Shown: positions 30,152 to 39,445 of the stretch, piece by piece | Position numbering within the stretch: position 1 is the first letter of the stretch | Layout: each line of letters begins with the position of its first letter | From: Luteimonas terricola | GTDB lineage: Bacteria > Pseudomonadota > Gammaproteobacteria > Xanthomonadales > Xanthomonadaceae | Reading direction: 5' to 3' | Assembly: GCF_004352845.1 (NCBI RefSeq) | Contig: NZ_SJRX01000002.1 | Location: forward strand, 434,001-498,000 | DNA: 64,000 nt | Notes under the pieces: model-generated | Database searches by the model: none | The model's input: only the letters and a program-made list of their open reading frames with translations | What the model was told of the DNA's origin: nothing | Program-made: the position numbers and the translations under genes

Positions 30152-30438
30152 GCCAGCGCCACCTCGCCCGAGGCGACCAGGGTCACGCCGCGCAACACGC
30201 GGAAGCGCCAGCGCGGCGCCGCGCCTTCGATCTCGATGGACGCGGCCTCGCCGGGCAGCAAGGGGTTTGCGAACTTCACCTGCGGCAGGCGCAGCGGACC
30301 CAGGGGCCCGTGCACGGCTTCAATGGCCGCCAGCACGTGGTCGAGGACCACGACACCGGGCACCAGCGGGCGGCCCGGGAAATGCCCCGGCAGGCAAGGG
30401 TGGCCGTGCTCGACGACGAACTCCATGGGGCCGCGCAC
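30148..30438 (-). CDS. Small hotdog dehydratase (ApeI-like)
   Basis: A 96-residue hotdog protein with the FabA/FabZ-type active loop CLPGHFPGRPLVPGVVVLD, whose His is the candidate catalytic base. It is shorter than FabZ (about 145), as in aryl polyene ApeI proteins, which pair with ApeP. The start is a GTG at 30438 with GAGGG eight bases upstream; an ATG at 30426 is possible. It lies six bases after the PlsC-type stop and overlaps the LpxL-like gene by ATGA. Confidence 0.82.
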   Translation of the reverse strand: MRGPMEFVVEHGHPCLPGHFPGRPLVPGVVVLDHVLAAIEAVHGPLGPLRLPQVKFANPLLPGEAASIEIEGAAPRWRFRVLRGVTLVASGEVALA

Positions 30439-30444
30439 CCGCCC

Positions 30445-31221
30445 TCAGTCCTGGCGGCGCAGCAGCGCCACCACCGAGGCATGGGCGGCATCGGCCAGCG
30501 CCTGGCGGGCACCCGCCCCCGAACCGCAGCCGGATGTCGGCAGCGGCGTCCCGAAGCGCACGCGGATCACGCCCGGGCGGGCGCGGAAGCCACCGGCCGG
30601 CAGCACCGCGCCGGCGCCATCGATCGCCACCGGCAACACGTCGACCCCGGCGTCGATCGCCGACTGGAAGGTGCCGCCCTTGAACGGCGCCACCACGCCG
30701 GTGCGGCTGCGCGTGCCTTCCGGGAACAGGCACAGCGTGCTGCCTTCGCGCAGCAGCGCGGCGGCTTCACGACGCAGGCGGGCACCCGCGCGCGGGTTGT
30801 CGCGTTCGATGAACAGCATGCCGCAGGCACGCGCATACCAGCCCACGAAGGGCACCCGGGTCATCTCCCGCTTGAGCAGGAAATGCAGCGGCACGGGCAC
30901 CGCGCGGAACAGCGCGCAGATGTCGATGATCGACTGGTGGTTGGACACCAGCAGCCGCGGCCGCGACCAGTCGATGGCGTCGGCGCCCTCCACCACCAGG
31001 CGTGCGGCGGTGCCGGCCAGCAGCGCCGGCGCCCAGCAGCGCGCGGCCATGCGCAGGGCCAGGTCGCGGCGCCGGGTCACCAACAGCAGCAGCAACGCGA
31101 GGCAGATCCAGCCGACTGTCCAGGCCACCATGAAGACGAAGCCGAGTGCGTTGTGCAGGCCCCAGGCCAAGCGCTGCGCGGCCGGTTCGGCCACATCCAT
31201 GTTGTCGACGCGCTGCTGCAT
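30445..31221 (-). CDS. PlsC-family 1-acyl-sn-glycerol-3-phosphate acyltransferase
   Basis: A 258-residue membrane enzyme. It has one or two N-terminal helices (about residues 25-65), then motif NHQSIID (N-H-x4-D), a basic-aromatic KREMTRVPFVGWY stretch, GMLFIER and the FPEGTRSR motif. PlsC-like enzymes acylate glycerophosphate lipids; in this operon it could acylate the polyene anchor. The ATG at 31221 (MQQRVDNM) is chosen, 39 bases after the preceding stop. A TTG at 31251 keeps the frame open further, and a later ATG follows at 31200. Its sequence is typical of the pigment-cluster PlsC of Xanthomonadaceae. Confidence 0.87.
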   Translation of the reverse strand: MQQRVDNMDVAEPAAQRLAWGLHNALGFVFMVAWTVGWICLALLLLLVTRRRDLALRMAARCWAPALLAGTAARLVVEGADAIDWSRPRLLVSNHQSIIDICALFRAVPVPLHFLLKREMTRVPFVGWYARACGMLFIERDNPRAGARLRREAAALLREGSTLCLFPEGTRSRTGVVAPFKGGTFQSAIDAGVDVLPVAIDGAGAVLPAGGFRARPGVIRVRFGTPLPTSGCGSGAGARQALADAAHASVVALLRRQD

Positions 31222-31260
31222 CGGCAAAGCATACCCAATGGCCGCGGCCAAACCGCCCGT

Positions 31261-31953
31261 TCAGCGGAGGAAGTCGCGCCAGAACGCAGGGCCCAGGTTC
31301 GCCATCTGGCGCAGGAAGCCCACGAAACTGCCGTGGCGGCCCGGGAAGCGGTGCTTGCGCCACGCGAACTCGATGGCGAAAAAGCCACCGACGATGCCGT
31401 AGTTCAGGATGTTGGCGAACAGCGACCACTGCTCGCGGGTGATCGTGAGCGGTGCGCGCAGGCCCAGGCTGGACAGCAGGCCGCCGGGCTCGGCGACCAT
31501 CGCCAGCGCCAGGTTGGCCAGCCCGAGCACGCCCAGCGCAGCGGCCCAGCCGGCCGTGAGGCCGCGGCTGTAGGACACCAGCTCCGGCGCCAGCGTGTCC
31601 GGGGTGCTGCCGTCGAGCGCGGCGACGATGCGCGTGATCAGGGCCCCGCGCGGCGCCCGCAGGCTGCGCGCGAACAGCCAGGCGATGGCAGCCACGAACA
31701 CCACCGGCGCCAGCAGCAGCGGCAACCCGGCATGGCCGGCCGCGTACAGCAGGTGGCAAGCGAGCAGCGACAGCGGCAGCGCCACCCAGGCCCAGGCGCG
31801 GCGCGCCACCAGGCCTGCGGCAAGCATCATCGCCACCAGCGCGAGCAGGGCCGCGTAGGCATAGCGGTCATCGAGGGTGGCGCTGGCCATGTGCGCGAGC
31901 GCGGCATAAGCCACCGCCATCGCCAAGGTCAGGGCCAGGCCCATGGCCGGCAC
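31261..31953 (-). CDS. COG4648-type membrane protein of aryl polyene clusters
   Basis: A 230-residue protein with about six hydrophobic segments. The C-terminal part has a EFAWRKHRFPGRHGSFVGFL stretch with clustered basic residues. Similar membrane proteins are regular members of aryl polyene gene clusters, and some are mislabelled ketosynthase in databases, though this one has no ketosynthase motif. The function is unknown; it may anchor or shuttle the growing polyene. The start is a GTG at 31953, with an ATG at 31944 as alternative. It lies 11 bases after the ACP stop. Confidence 0.78.
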   Translation of the reverse strand: MPAMGLALTLAMAVAYAALAHMASATLDDRYAYAALLALVAMMLAAGLVARRAWAWVALPLSLLACHLLYAAGHAGLPLLLAPVVFVAAIAWLFARSLRAPRGALITRIVAALDGSTPDTLAPELVSYSRGLTAGWAAALGVLGLANLALAMVAEPGGLLSSLGLRAPLTITREQWSLFANILNYGIVGGFFAIEFAWRKHRFPGRHGSFVGFLRQMANLGPAFWRDFLR

Positions 31954-31964
31954 CGGGGGCGCCG

Positions 31965-32231
31965 TCAGGCGCGGTGGGCTTCGACGTGCGTCGACAGCGC
32001 GCGCAGCGAGGCGAAGATGCGGCGGTTCTCCTCGCTGTCCGAGCGCAGCTGGAAGCCATAGCGCTTGCCGACCGCCAGCGCCAGTTCCAGGGCGTCGATC
32101 GAGTCCAGGCCCAGGCCGGCGTTGAACAGGGCCGCCTCGGGGTCGATGGACGCCGGATCGACATCGTCGAGGCTCAGTGCCTCGACCAGCAGCTGGGCGA
32201 GTTCGCGTTCGGCGGGGGACTGGCTGGACAT
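31965..32231 (-). CDS. Aryl polyene acyl carrier protein
   Basis: An 88-residue ACP with the phosphopantetheine site Ser44 in GLDSIDALEL. The DSID variant replaces the usual DSL. It has the expected acidic helices (ALSLDDVDP, PEAALF). It opens the minus-strand pigment operon with ATG at 32231 and, in Xanthomonas terms, corresponds to XanC. The nearby phosphopantetheinyl transferase (38827) and AMP ligase (37334) would activate and load it. It is the only ACP I could find, whereas Xenorhabdus and E. coli loci carry two (ApeE, ApeF). Confidence 0.88.
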   Translation of the reverse strand: MSSQSPAERELAQLLVEALSLDDVDPASIDPEAALFNAGLGLDSIDALELALAVGKRYGFQLRSDSEENRRIFASLRALSTHVEAHRA

Positions 32232-32277
32232 GGTCTGGCTTCCGTTGCGGCTATCATTCGCGTCCCCGGATGATCGC
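32232..32277. promoter_or_regulatory. Compact divergent promoter of ACP operon and XanB2 gene
   Basis: Only 46 bases separate the ACP start (minus) from the XanB2 start (plus). On plus a TATCAT hexamer at 32252-32257 would give a leader of about 14 nt; on minus the same block reads GATAGC. The promoters must therefore overlap, and upstream elements lie inside the opposing genes. Confidence 0.45.
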
Positions 32278-33324
32278 ATGGCCACCACGCGCCGCGAAAT
32301 GCACAACCCCATGGAAGACACTTCGCCGCGGCTCCAGGTCGACTACGTCGACTCGACCGCGCCGGCTGTGCTGCTCGCCGGCGACGACGTGCTCGCCGCC
32401 TTCGGCTTCGGTGCCGATGCACCCGCCGCGCTGCCCGACCCCCGCTACCTGCGCATCCCGCTGGAACCGCACGGCCCGGCGTGGTTCGAGGTCTGGCATG
32501 GCAACGCGCCGGTGGTCCGGGGCCGCGACGACGGCGTGCGCTGGGCCAGCGACGGCCAGCTGCTGTTCGGCGTGATCGAGATCCACGAGGGTGTCGGCGG
32601 CATCCAGGAAGCGGCGCGACGGGCGTACGCGCGGCTGGCGGCCTTCACCGCCAGCAGCCGCACGCCCCACCTGCTGCGCATCTGGAACTACGTCGACGAC
32701 ATCACCCTGGGCGCCGGCGACGACGAGCGCTACCGCGCATTCTGCGTCGGCCGCGCGCGCGGGCTTGGCAGCTTCGACGTGCAGGCCCTGCCTGCCGCCA
32801 CCGCCATCGGCCGCTGCGACGGCGAGCGCGTGGTGCAGGTGTACTGGCTGGCCTCGGCCGCGCCCGGCACGCCGGTGGAAAACCCGCGCCAGGTCAGCGC
32901 CTACCGCTACCCGCGCCAGTACGGCCCGCAGTCGCCGAGCTTCGCGCGCGCCATGTTGCCGCCGCCGGGCAGCTCGATGCCGCTGCTGCTCTCCGGCACC
33001 GCGGCCGTGGTCGGCCACGCCTCGATGCACGACGGCGAACTGCTGGCGCAGCTGGACGAGACGTTCACCAACTTCGATGCCCTGGTGGGCGCCGCGCGCG
33101 TGCACGATCCGTCGCTGCCACCCCACTTCGGTCCCGGCACCCGGCTCAAGGTCTACGTGCGCGACCGCCACGACCTGCCGCTGGTCGCGGACGCGCTCGA
33201 CCGCCGCTTCGGCGATGCCGTGCCGCGGATAATCCTGCACGCCGCGATCTGCCGCCGCGAGCTCGCCGTCGAGATCGACGGCGTGCACGGCAGGCCTGGC
33301 TCCCAAGGCAACCTCGCCGCCTGA
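32278..33324 (+). CDS. xanB2: Chorismatase (XanB2-type hydroxybenzoate synthase)
   Basis: A 348-residue protein of the FkbO/Hyg5/XanB2 chorismatase family. Signs are the SAYRYPRQYGPQSPSFARAM segment, an upstream FGVIEIHE strand, and the C-terminal RRELAVEIDGVHG with the conserved Arg and Glu. XanB2 converts chorismate to 3- and 4-hydroxybenzoate, which feed xanthomonadin and ubiquinone synthesis in Xanthomonas. It is divergent from the pigment ACP, as expected. The ATG at 32278 is chosen; ATGs at 32299 and 32311 are alternatives. It is followed by hemB after 22 bases. Confidence 0.9.
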   Translation: MATTRREMHNPMEDTSPRLQVDYVDSTAPAVLLAGDDVLAAFGFGADAPAALPDPRYLRIPLEPHGPAWFEVWHGNAPVVRGRDDGVRWASDGQLLFGVIEIHEGVGGIQEAARRAYARLAAFTASSRTPHLLRIWNYVDDITLGAGDDERYRAFCVGRARGLGSFDVQALPAATAIGRCDGERVVQVYWLASAAPGTPVENPRQVSAYRYPRQYGPQSPSFARAMLPPPGSSMPLLLSGTAAVVGHASMHDGELLAQLDETFTNFDALVGAARVHDPSLPPHFGPGTRLKVYVRDRHDLPLVADALDRRFGDAVPRIILHAAICRRELAVEIDGVHGRPGSQGNLAA

Positions 33325-33334
33325 GGTCCCGACG

Positions 33335-34336
<1,002 letters not shown>

Positions 34337-34416
34337 GCGCCGCCTGCACGGCGGAGGCGTAGACTCGGTTCGTGGGCGACGCAGCGCGCGCCGCCGAAGC
34401 ATCCGGGAGATACGGC

Positions 34417-35256
34417 ATGAAGCATTACGCTGTCTTCGGGCACCCTGTCGAGCATTCGCTGTCGCCGCGCATCCACGCCGCGTTCGGCCGCGAAACCGGC
34501 ATCGCCATCGACTACACCGCCCTCGACGCCGACATCGGCAGCTTCCGGCAGCGCCTGGCCGAGTTCACCGCGCGCGGAGGCGTCGGTGCCAACGTCACGC
34601 TGCCGCTGAAGCAGGAGGCCCTGGCGCTGTGCGCCGACGTCACCGAGCGCGCGCGCCGCGCAGGCGCAGTGAACACCATGGTGCGCAACGGCGACCAGTG
34701 GCACGGCGACAACACCGACGGCGAAGGCCTGGTCCGCGACCTCACCGGCCGCCACGCGCTCGATCTGCGCGCGCGCCGCACCCTGCTGATCGGCGCCGGC
34801 GGCGCCGCGCGCGGCGTGGCACCGGCCCTGCTCGACGCCGGCATCGGCGACCTCTACATCGTCAACCGGACATCGGCCCACGCCGACGCCCTGGCCGACC
34901 AGATCGGCCAGCCCGGGCGGGTCCATCCACGGCACCTGGCCGACATCGGCTCACTGGGCGAGTTCGAACTGGTGGTCAACGCCACCTCGGCCGCGCGCGG
35001 CGACGGGCTGCCGACGCTGCCGCGCTCCCTGGTGGGCCGCCGCATGGCCGCGGTCGACCTCAACTACGGCGAAGCCGCCGTGCCCTTCCTCGCCTGGGGT
35101 CGCGCCAGCGGCGCCTATGCCGTCGTCGACGGCCTGGGCATGCTGGTGGAGCAGGCCGCGCTGGCGTTCGCGCGCTGGCACGGCGTCGTGCCCGAGACCG
35201 ACATCATCTATGGCGAACTGCGCGCCGAACACTCGCACCTGATCACCGCGGACTGA
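34417..35256 (+). CDS. aroE: Shikimate dehydrogenase
   Basis: A 279-residue cytosolic enzyme reducing 3-dehydroshikimate with NADPH. It opens [19 protein letters not shown] and has the catalytic Lys in VTLPLKQEA, substrate-binding DNTDGEGL, the nucleotide fold IGAGGAARG, and the [11 protein letters not shown] motif. The ATG at 34417 follows GGGAGATACGGC. A TAGACT -10 candidate lies about 55 bases upstream, after hemB. Its shikimate leads to chorismate, the substrate of the adjacent XanB2. Confidence 0.95.
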   Translation: MKHYAVFGHPVEHSLSPRIHAAFGRETGIAIDYTALDADIGSFRQRLAEFTARGGVGANVTLPLKQEALALCADVTERARRAGAVNTMVRNGDQWHGDNTDGEGLVRDLTGRHALDLRARRTLLIGAGGAARGVAPALLDAGIGDLYIVNRTSAHADALADQIGQPGRVHPRHLADIGSLGEFELVVNATSAARGDGLPTLPRSLVGRRMAAVDLNYGEAAVPFLAWGRASGAYAVVDGLGMLVEQAALAFARWHGVVPETDIIYGELRAEHSHLITAD

Positions 35257-35311
35257 AGCCGCGCCGCAGCCAGCGCGCGGGCGACGGTGGCTCGGCCAGC
35301 ACCGCGGGCAC

Positions 35312-35851
35312 TCACCGGGCCGCGAGGTACTCGTCCTTGAGCCGCACATAGTGCGCGGCGCTGTACAGCAGGCCTTCGACCGCCGCGTCGTCGATCACGC
35401 GCACCCGCTTCGCCGGGTTGCCCAGCCACAGCTCGCGGCTGCGCACGACCTTGCCCGGTGGCACCAGCGCCCCCGCGCCCACGTAGCCGTGCTCCTCGAC
35501 CACCACCCCGTCCATCACCGTGGCACCCATGCCGATCAACGCGCCCTGGCCGATCGTGCAGGCATGCACGATCGCGCCGTGGCCGATGGTGACGTCGTCG
35601 CCGATCAGGGTGGCGTAGCCGTCCATGCGCGAATGCGGCCCGGCATGGCTGACGTGGACGATGGTGCCGTCCTGCAGGTTGCAGCGCGCGCCGATGCGCA
35701 CGAAGTTGACGTCGCCGCGCACCACGGTGCCGGGCCACAGCGAACTGTCGTCGCCGATCTCGACGTCGCCGATGACGGTGGCGGCGGGGTCGACGTAGAC
35801 GCGGTCACCGAGCTTCGGCAGCGTGCCGCGGTAGGGGCGGATGTTGGCCAT
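35312..35851 (-). CDS. Gamma-class carbonic anhydrase-like protein (YrdA-type)
   Basis: A 179-residue left-handed beta-helix protein with hexapeptide repeats (VIGDVEIGDDSSLW, DVTIGHGAIVH, QGALIGMGATV). Zinc-ligand histidines are recognisable in HVSHAGPHSR and GHGAIVHAC. YrdA/PaaY-family proteins are often thioesterases or inactive carbonic anhydrases, so activity is uncertain. The ATG at 35851 is preceded by TAGAAT six bases upstream. It is convergent with aroE across 55 bases. Confidence 0.92.
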   Translation of the reverse strand: MANIRPYRGTLPKLGDRVYVDPAATVIGDVEIGDDSSLWPGTVVRGDVNFVRIGARCNLQDGTIVHVSHAGPHSRMDGYATLIGDDVTIGHGAIVHACTIGQGALIGMGATVMDGVVVEEHGYVGAGALVPPGKVVRSRELWLGNPAKRVRVIDDAAVEGLLYSAAHYVRLKDEYLAAR

Positions 35852-35857
35852 GCGGGG

Positions 35858-35863
35858 ATTCTA
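35858..35863 (-). promoter_or_regulatory. -10 box of the gamma carbonic anhydrase gene (leaderless type)
   Basis: TAGAAT on minus, then CCCCGC, then ATG at 35851. No ribosome binding site. Confidence 0.6.
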
Positions 35864-35936
35864 GCCGGGCTATAGTCGCGGCCGCCTCCCCGACCGCATC
35901 GCCCGCTCGTGCGGCGCGCGTGAAACAGGACACCGC

Positions 35937-36710
35937 ATGAAAATCGCCAGCTGGAACGTCAACTCCCTCAACGTCCGCCTGCCGCACCTGCAGCAGTGGC
36001 TGCAGGCCTTCGCGCCCGACATCGTCGGCCTGCAGGAAACCAAGCTCGAGGACCCGCGCTTCCCCGATGACGCCCTGGCCGCGCTCGGCTACCGCAGCGT
36101 GTTCTGCGGCCAGAAGACCTACAACGGCGTCGCCATCCTCGCCCGCGGCCGCGCCATCGGCGAGGTGCAGTACGGCATTCCCGGCTTCGAGGACGAGCAG
36201 CAGCGCGTGATCGCGGCCACGGTGGATGGCGTCCGCATCGTCAACCTCTACGTGGTCAACGGCCAGGACGTCGGCACCGACAAGTACGCCTACAAGCTGC
36301 GCTGGCTGGCCGCCGTTCGCGACTGGCTGGCCGACGAACTGCAGCGGCATCCGAAGATGGTGGTGATGGGCGACTTCAACATCGCCCCCGACGACCGCGA
36401 CGTGCACGACCCCGCGGTCTGGAACGAAACCCACATCCTCACCTCCACCGCCGAACGCACCGCGCTCAAGGCGCTGCTCGACCTCGGCCTGCACGACGCC
36501 TTCCGCCTGCACAGCGACGACGCCGGGGTGTTCAGCTGGTGGGACTATCGCCAGGCCGCCTTCCGCCGCGACCTCGGCCTGCGCATCGACCTGACCCTGG
36601 TCTCGGACGCCCTGCTCTCCACCGCCGCAGCCTCCGGCATCGACCGCGAACCCCGCACCTGGGAGCGTCCCAGCGACCACGCACCCGCGTGGGTCCAGAT
36701 CGGCGGCTGA
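35937..36710 (+). CDS. xthA: Exodeoxyribonuclease III (AP endonuclease)
   Basis: A 257-residue repair nuclease, class II AP endonuclease and 3'-5' exonuclease. Motifs in order: MKIASWNVNSLNVR, LQETKLED (catalytic Glu), the NGVAILARG stretch, VMGDFNIAPDDRDVHD with catalytic Asp and Asn, and the C-terminal LRIDLTLVSDALL and PSDHAPAWVQI with Asp-His. A TATAGT -10 at about 35870 and an AAACAGGA ribosome site give it a normal leader, unlike several neighbours. It is followed by a repeat element and a terminator. Confidence 0.96.
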   Translation: MKIASWNVNSLNVRLPHLQQWLQAFAPDIVGLQETKLEDPRFPDDALAALGYRSVFCGQKTYNGVAILARGRAIGEVQYGIPGFEDEQQRVIAATVDGVRIVNLYVVNGQDVGTDKYAYKLRWLAAVRDWLADELQRHPKMVVMGDFNIAPDDRDVHDPAVWNETHILTSTAERTALKALLDLGLHDAFRLHSDDAGVFSWWDYRQAAFRRDLGLRIDLTLVSDALLSTAAASGIDREPRTWERPSDHAPAWVQIGG

Positions 36711-36778
36711 CGCCCAGGCACGCTCGGCGGACACCGTCTCCCCGAAGCCGCAATCCACAACCCCGCGAAAGCGGGATA

Positions 36779-36870
36779 CCGCAGGCGGGATATGGACAGC
36801 GCACAAGGATGTGCGCGGTAGGCAAGTCAGCCATGGATGGCTGCCTTGCCGGTCCATACCCCGCCTGCGG
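36779..36870. repeat. Cruciform-forming repeat with two internal hairpins
   Basis: The outer arms 36779-36797 and 36852-36870 are inverted copies (CCGCAGGCGGGATATGGAC) differing by one base. Inside are two further hairpins: 36799-36816 (GCGCACAAGGATGTGCGC) and 36820-36850 (AGGCAAGTCAGCCAT and its mirror, around GG). The whole can fold as a three-way junction. It lies 69 bases after xthA. It is not a tRNA: there is no acceptor CCA, no T-loop and no anticodon-like stem of the right size. Probably a dispersed non-coding repeat. Confidence 0.78.
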
Positions 36871-36928
36871 GAGCACGCTCCCCCATCGAGGCCGACACGC
36901 CAATCGAGGCTGACAAACCAAACGAGAA

Positions 36929-36956
36929 GAGGCCCGGCGATCACCGGGCCCCTTTT
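36929..36956 (+). terminator. Rho-independent terminator after xthA
   Basis: Stem GGCCCGG/CCGGGCC around CGATCA, followed by CCTTTT on plus. The same hairpin reads on minus with a weaker T-run, so it may serve the GlsB-type gene as well. Confidence 0.75.
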
Positions 36957-36984
36957 CGCAACCTGCTGTTCTACCAGCCCACGC

Positions 36985-37242
36985 TCACCGCACGCTGCCG
37001 CGCCGGAACAGGTTGACGATCGCCAACAGGATGATGGCGCCGATCAATGCCGTGATCAGGAAGCCCAGCCAGCCCCCGCCCAGCCCCAGGCCGATCGCCG
37101 GCAACAGCCAGCCACCCAGGAATCCGCCGATGATGCCGACGATGATGTTCAGCAGGAGGCCCTGCTGGCCATCCGTGCGCATGATGATGCTGGCCAGCCA
37201 GCCCGCGATGCCGCCGACGATCAGGTAGATGATGAAGTTCAT
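36985..37242 (-). CDS. GlsB/YeaQ/YmgE-type membrane protein
   Basis: An 85-residue protein with three hydrophobic segments and glycine-rich turns, matching the transglycosylase-associated protein family: MNFIIYLIVGGIAGWLAS, MRTDGQQGLLLNIIVGIIG and the C-terminal GAIILLAIVNLFRRG. These small inner-membrane proteins are linked to stress response; biochemical role unknown. The ATG at 37242 is preceded by GGAGCAAT. Convergent with xthA. Confidence 0.9.
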   Translation of the reverse strand: MNFIIYLIVGGIAGWLASIIMRTDGQQGLLLNIIVGIIGGFLGGWLLPAIGLGLGGGWLGFLITALIGAIILLAIVNLFRRGSVR

Positions 37243-37333
37243 TGCTCCTCCAGTGCCTTGACTTCGCCGGAACGGCGCAACGCCAGTCTGGCCCTCCCCC
37301 TGTGATGGCGGCGTAGGCAAACCGGGGTCGCGA

Positions 37334-38713
37334 TCACACCGCGGAGAGCAGCTCCAGCAGCCGCTGGCGGGGCAATTTTCCAGTCTCGTTGCGTGGCAGC
37401 GCCGCCACCAGGCGCAGCGGTCGCGGCAGGAACACCGGATCCACGGCGCGCCGCAGGCCGTCGCGGACCGCCGCTTCGTCCAGACCCGGCGCCACCACCA
37501 CCGCGGCCAGCCGGCGCACGCCGCAGGCGTCGGGCTCGAGCTGCACCAGGGCGGCGTCGCGTACGCCGGGGATCGCCAGCAGGCGGTGGGTGAGGTCGGA
37601 CAGCGAGGCGCGCTTGCCGGCGATCTCGAGCAGGTCGGCCTGGCGCCCGCAGAGGCGGAAACGGCCGCCGGGAAGCAGTTCGACGATGTCGGCCAGGGTC
37701 ACCGGCATGGCCAGGTGCGCGGCATGCACCAGGGTGCCATCGGGCTGCGGGTGCAGGTCGACGCCGGGCAGCAGCGTCCAGGCCTCTTCGCTGGCGCTGC
37801 GGCGCCGCGCGAGGATGCAGGTCTCGGTCGAGCCGAACAGTTCGCGCACCTCGCAGCCGAAGGCGGCTTCCGCGGTGCCGGCCAGCTCCGCGGACAGGGG
37901 CGCGGTGGAGGTGACGATGCCGGCCAGCGGCGGCAGCACCACGCCGGACTCGACCAGCGCGCGCAGATGAACCGGCGTGGTCACCAGCAGCGGCGGCAGC
38001 GGCGCCGCGACCAGCGCGGCGGCGATGTCGACGGGGAAGAAGGGGCGCGCATCGTGCACCGCCACGCCGCCGACCAGCGGCAGCAGCACCGACATCTCCA
38101 TCCCGTACATGTGCTGCGGCGGCACCGTGGCCACCACGTGCGCGCTGCCGCCAGCGGGCAGCAATCCATCGAGCGCAGCCATGTTCTGCGCCGTGCTGGT
38201 GGCGAAGCTGCCCCAGGTCTTGTGGTTGGCCGTGGGCCTTCCGGTACTGCCGGAGGTGTATCCGATGGCGACGATGGCGTCCCTGGGCACCTGCGGCATG
38301 TCGCCGTCGCCGCGCGGCAGGGCGTCGGGCAGGCGCAGGTAGTGCTGCAGCGGCGCAATGTCCTCGCAGCCGCAGGCGTCGGCATCGCCCAGGCAGTAGC
38401 TGTCGGGATGGTGGGCGCGGACATCGTCGATCGCCGCGCGCGTGCGCGACGGCGGCAGCAGGGTCACCTGCCCGCGCACGGCGGCCGCGGCGAAGGCGAC
38501 CAGGAAGCGGTAGCGGTCCTCGCAGAGGTTCACCGCATAGGGGCGGTCGGGCAGCAGCGCGGCCACGCCGCGCACCTCGGCCAGGAAATCGGACAGCGCC
38601 ACGCTGCCGTGCGCGCCGAACGCCAGGGGGCGCTCCGGCGCGCCGACCGCCAGTGGCGATGCCAGGTGGCTGGCGGCGTCCTGCCGCCCATGGATGCTGA
38701 TGACTGCCGACAT
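37334..38713 (-). CDS. AMP-dependent acyl-ACP ligase (ApeH/XanA2-like)
   Basis: A 459-residue ANL-superfamily enzyme, shorter than acyl-CoA synthetases (about 550). Motifs: GYTSGSTGRPTANHK (P-loop), MYGMEMSVLLPL, LFGSTETC, FRLCGRQADLLEIAGKR, and the C-terminal NETGKLPRQRLLEL with the catalytic Lys. The aryl polyene ligase loads hydroxybenzoate onto the ACP; Xcc XanA2 is the 3-hydroxybenzoate:ACP ligase. It lies 5 kb from the ACP and beside the phosphopantetheinyl transferase, so the loading step is split from the main cluster. The ATG at 38713 follows GGGAGA nine bases upstream. Confidence 0.88.
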   Translation of the reverse strand: MSAVISIHGRQDAASHLASPLAVGAPERPLAFGAHGSVALSDFLAEVRGVAALLPDRPYAVNLCEDRYRFLVAFAAAAVRGQVTLLPPSRTRAAIDDVRAHHPDSYCLGDADACGCEDIAPLQHYLRLPDALPRGDGDMPQVPRDAIVAIGYTSGSTGRPTANHKTWGSFATSTAQNMAALDGLLPAGGSAHVVATVPPQHMYGMEMSVLLPLVGGVAVHDARPFFPVDIAAALVAAPLPPLLVTTPVHLRALVESGVVLPPLAGIVTSTAPLSAELAGTAEAAFGCEVRELFGSTETCILARRRSASEEAWTLLPGVDLHPQPDGTLVHAAHLAMPVTLADIVELLPGGRFRLCGRQADLLEIAGKRASLSDLTHRLLAIPGVRDAALVQLEPDACGVRRLAAVVVAPGLDEAAVRDGLRRAVDPVFLPRPLRLVAALPRNETGKLPRQRLLELLSAV

Positions 38714-38826
38714 GCGTTCGATTCTCCCGGACGCGCGTGCGCTCCCCGTGACTGCTGCCGGAATCCCCGCCGGCCGGGGCGGTACTTTACGCTGGCCGCC
38801 CCCGTGTCGAAAGGATCCCCGCCCCG

Positions 38827-39420
38827 ATGCCGCTAGCCGACGGCCAACTCCAGCTCGGACCCGTCCGCTGCGCCTGGCGGCCCTACCGCCACGGCCGGCC
38901 GGCCGAACCGCTGGTGCGCGAGTGGCTGTCGGGCGAGCTCGGCACGGCGGCCGCCGCCCTGGAAATCCACCGCACGGAGCACGGCCGCCCGCACCTGGGC
39001 GCTCCGCACGCGGACTGGGATGCCAGCTGGAGCCACAGCGGCGAAGGCCTGCTGATGGCGCTGGCCCAGGGTTTGCGCGTGGGCATCGACCTGGAGCTGC
39101 GGCGGCCCCGGCCCAAGGCCGGAGTGCTGGCCGAGCGCTTCTTCGCCCCCGAGGAAGCCGCGGCGCTGGCGGCGATGCCCGACGCCCTGCGCGAACCCGC
39201 GTTCGTGCGCCTGTGGTGCGCGAAGGAGGCCGTGCTGAAGGCGCACGGCCAGGGCCTGTCCTTCGGGCTGCACCGGCTGGCCTTCGAGCTCGAGGGCGAG
39301 GAGTGGCGGCTGGAGGCCTGCGATCCCGCGCTCGGCACGCCGGCGGACTGGACGCTGCGGACCTTCCGCCCCGCACCGGATTACCTGGCCACCGTGGCCT
39401 GGCGCGCCCGCTGGACCTGA
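38827..39420 (+). CDS. 4'-phosphopantetheinyl transferase
   Basis: A 197-residue Sfp/HetI-superfamily enzyme. The motifs are [34 protein letters not shown] (Mg2+-binding Asp and Glu) and [12 protein letters not shown] (catalytic). It transfers phosphopantetheine from CoA to an ACP serine, probably the pigment ACP. It is divergent from the AMP ligase with 113 bases between them, and rsmG follows 25 bases after. The length is typical of HetI-type enzymes. It might also activate the fatty acid ACP. Confidence 0.92.
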   Translation: MPLADGQLQLGPVRCAWRPYRHGRPAEPLVREWLSGELGTAAAALEIHRTEHGRPHLGAPHADWDASWSHSGEGLLMALAQGLRVGIDLELRRPRPKAGVLAERFFAPEEAAALAAMPDALREPAFVRLWCAKEAVLKAHGQGLSFGLHRLAFELEGEEWRLEACDPALGTPADWTLRTFRPAPDYLATVAWRARWT

Positions 39421-39432
39421 GCCGGCGCCGCC

Positions 39433-39438
39433 TACAAT
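39433..39438 (+). promoter_or_regulatory. -10 box of rsmG (leaderless type)
   Basis: TACAAT, seven bases before the rsmG ATG at 39446. The ATG at 39437 overlaps this hexamer, which favours the downstream start. Confidence 0.5.
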
Positions 39439-39445
39439 GGCCGCC

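Noticed and set aside
35910..35930. CGTGAAACA resembling half of a parS site near parAB
   Set aside because: Only one half-site is present; the mirror half (TGTTTCACG) is absent, so it does not form the usual 16-base parS palindrome. It is simply the xthA leader and ribosome site.
36779..36870. tRNA-like cloverleaf
   Set aside because: No anticodon arm of 5+7 bases, no T-psi-C loop sequence and no 3' CCA context; the arms are too long.
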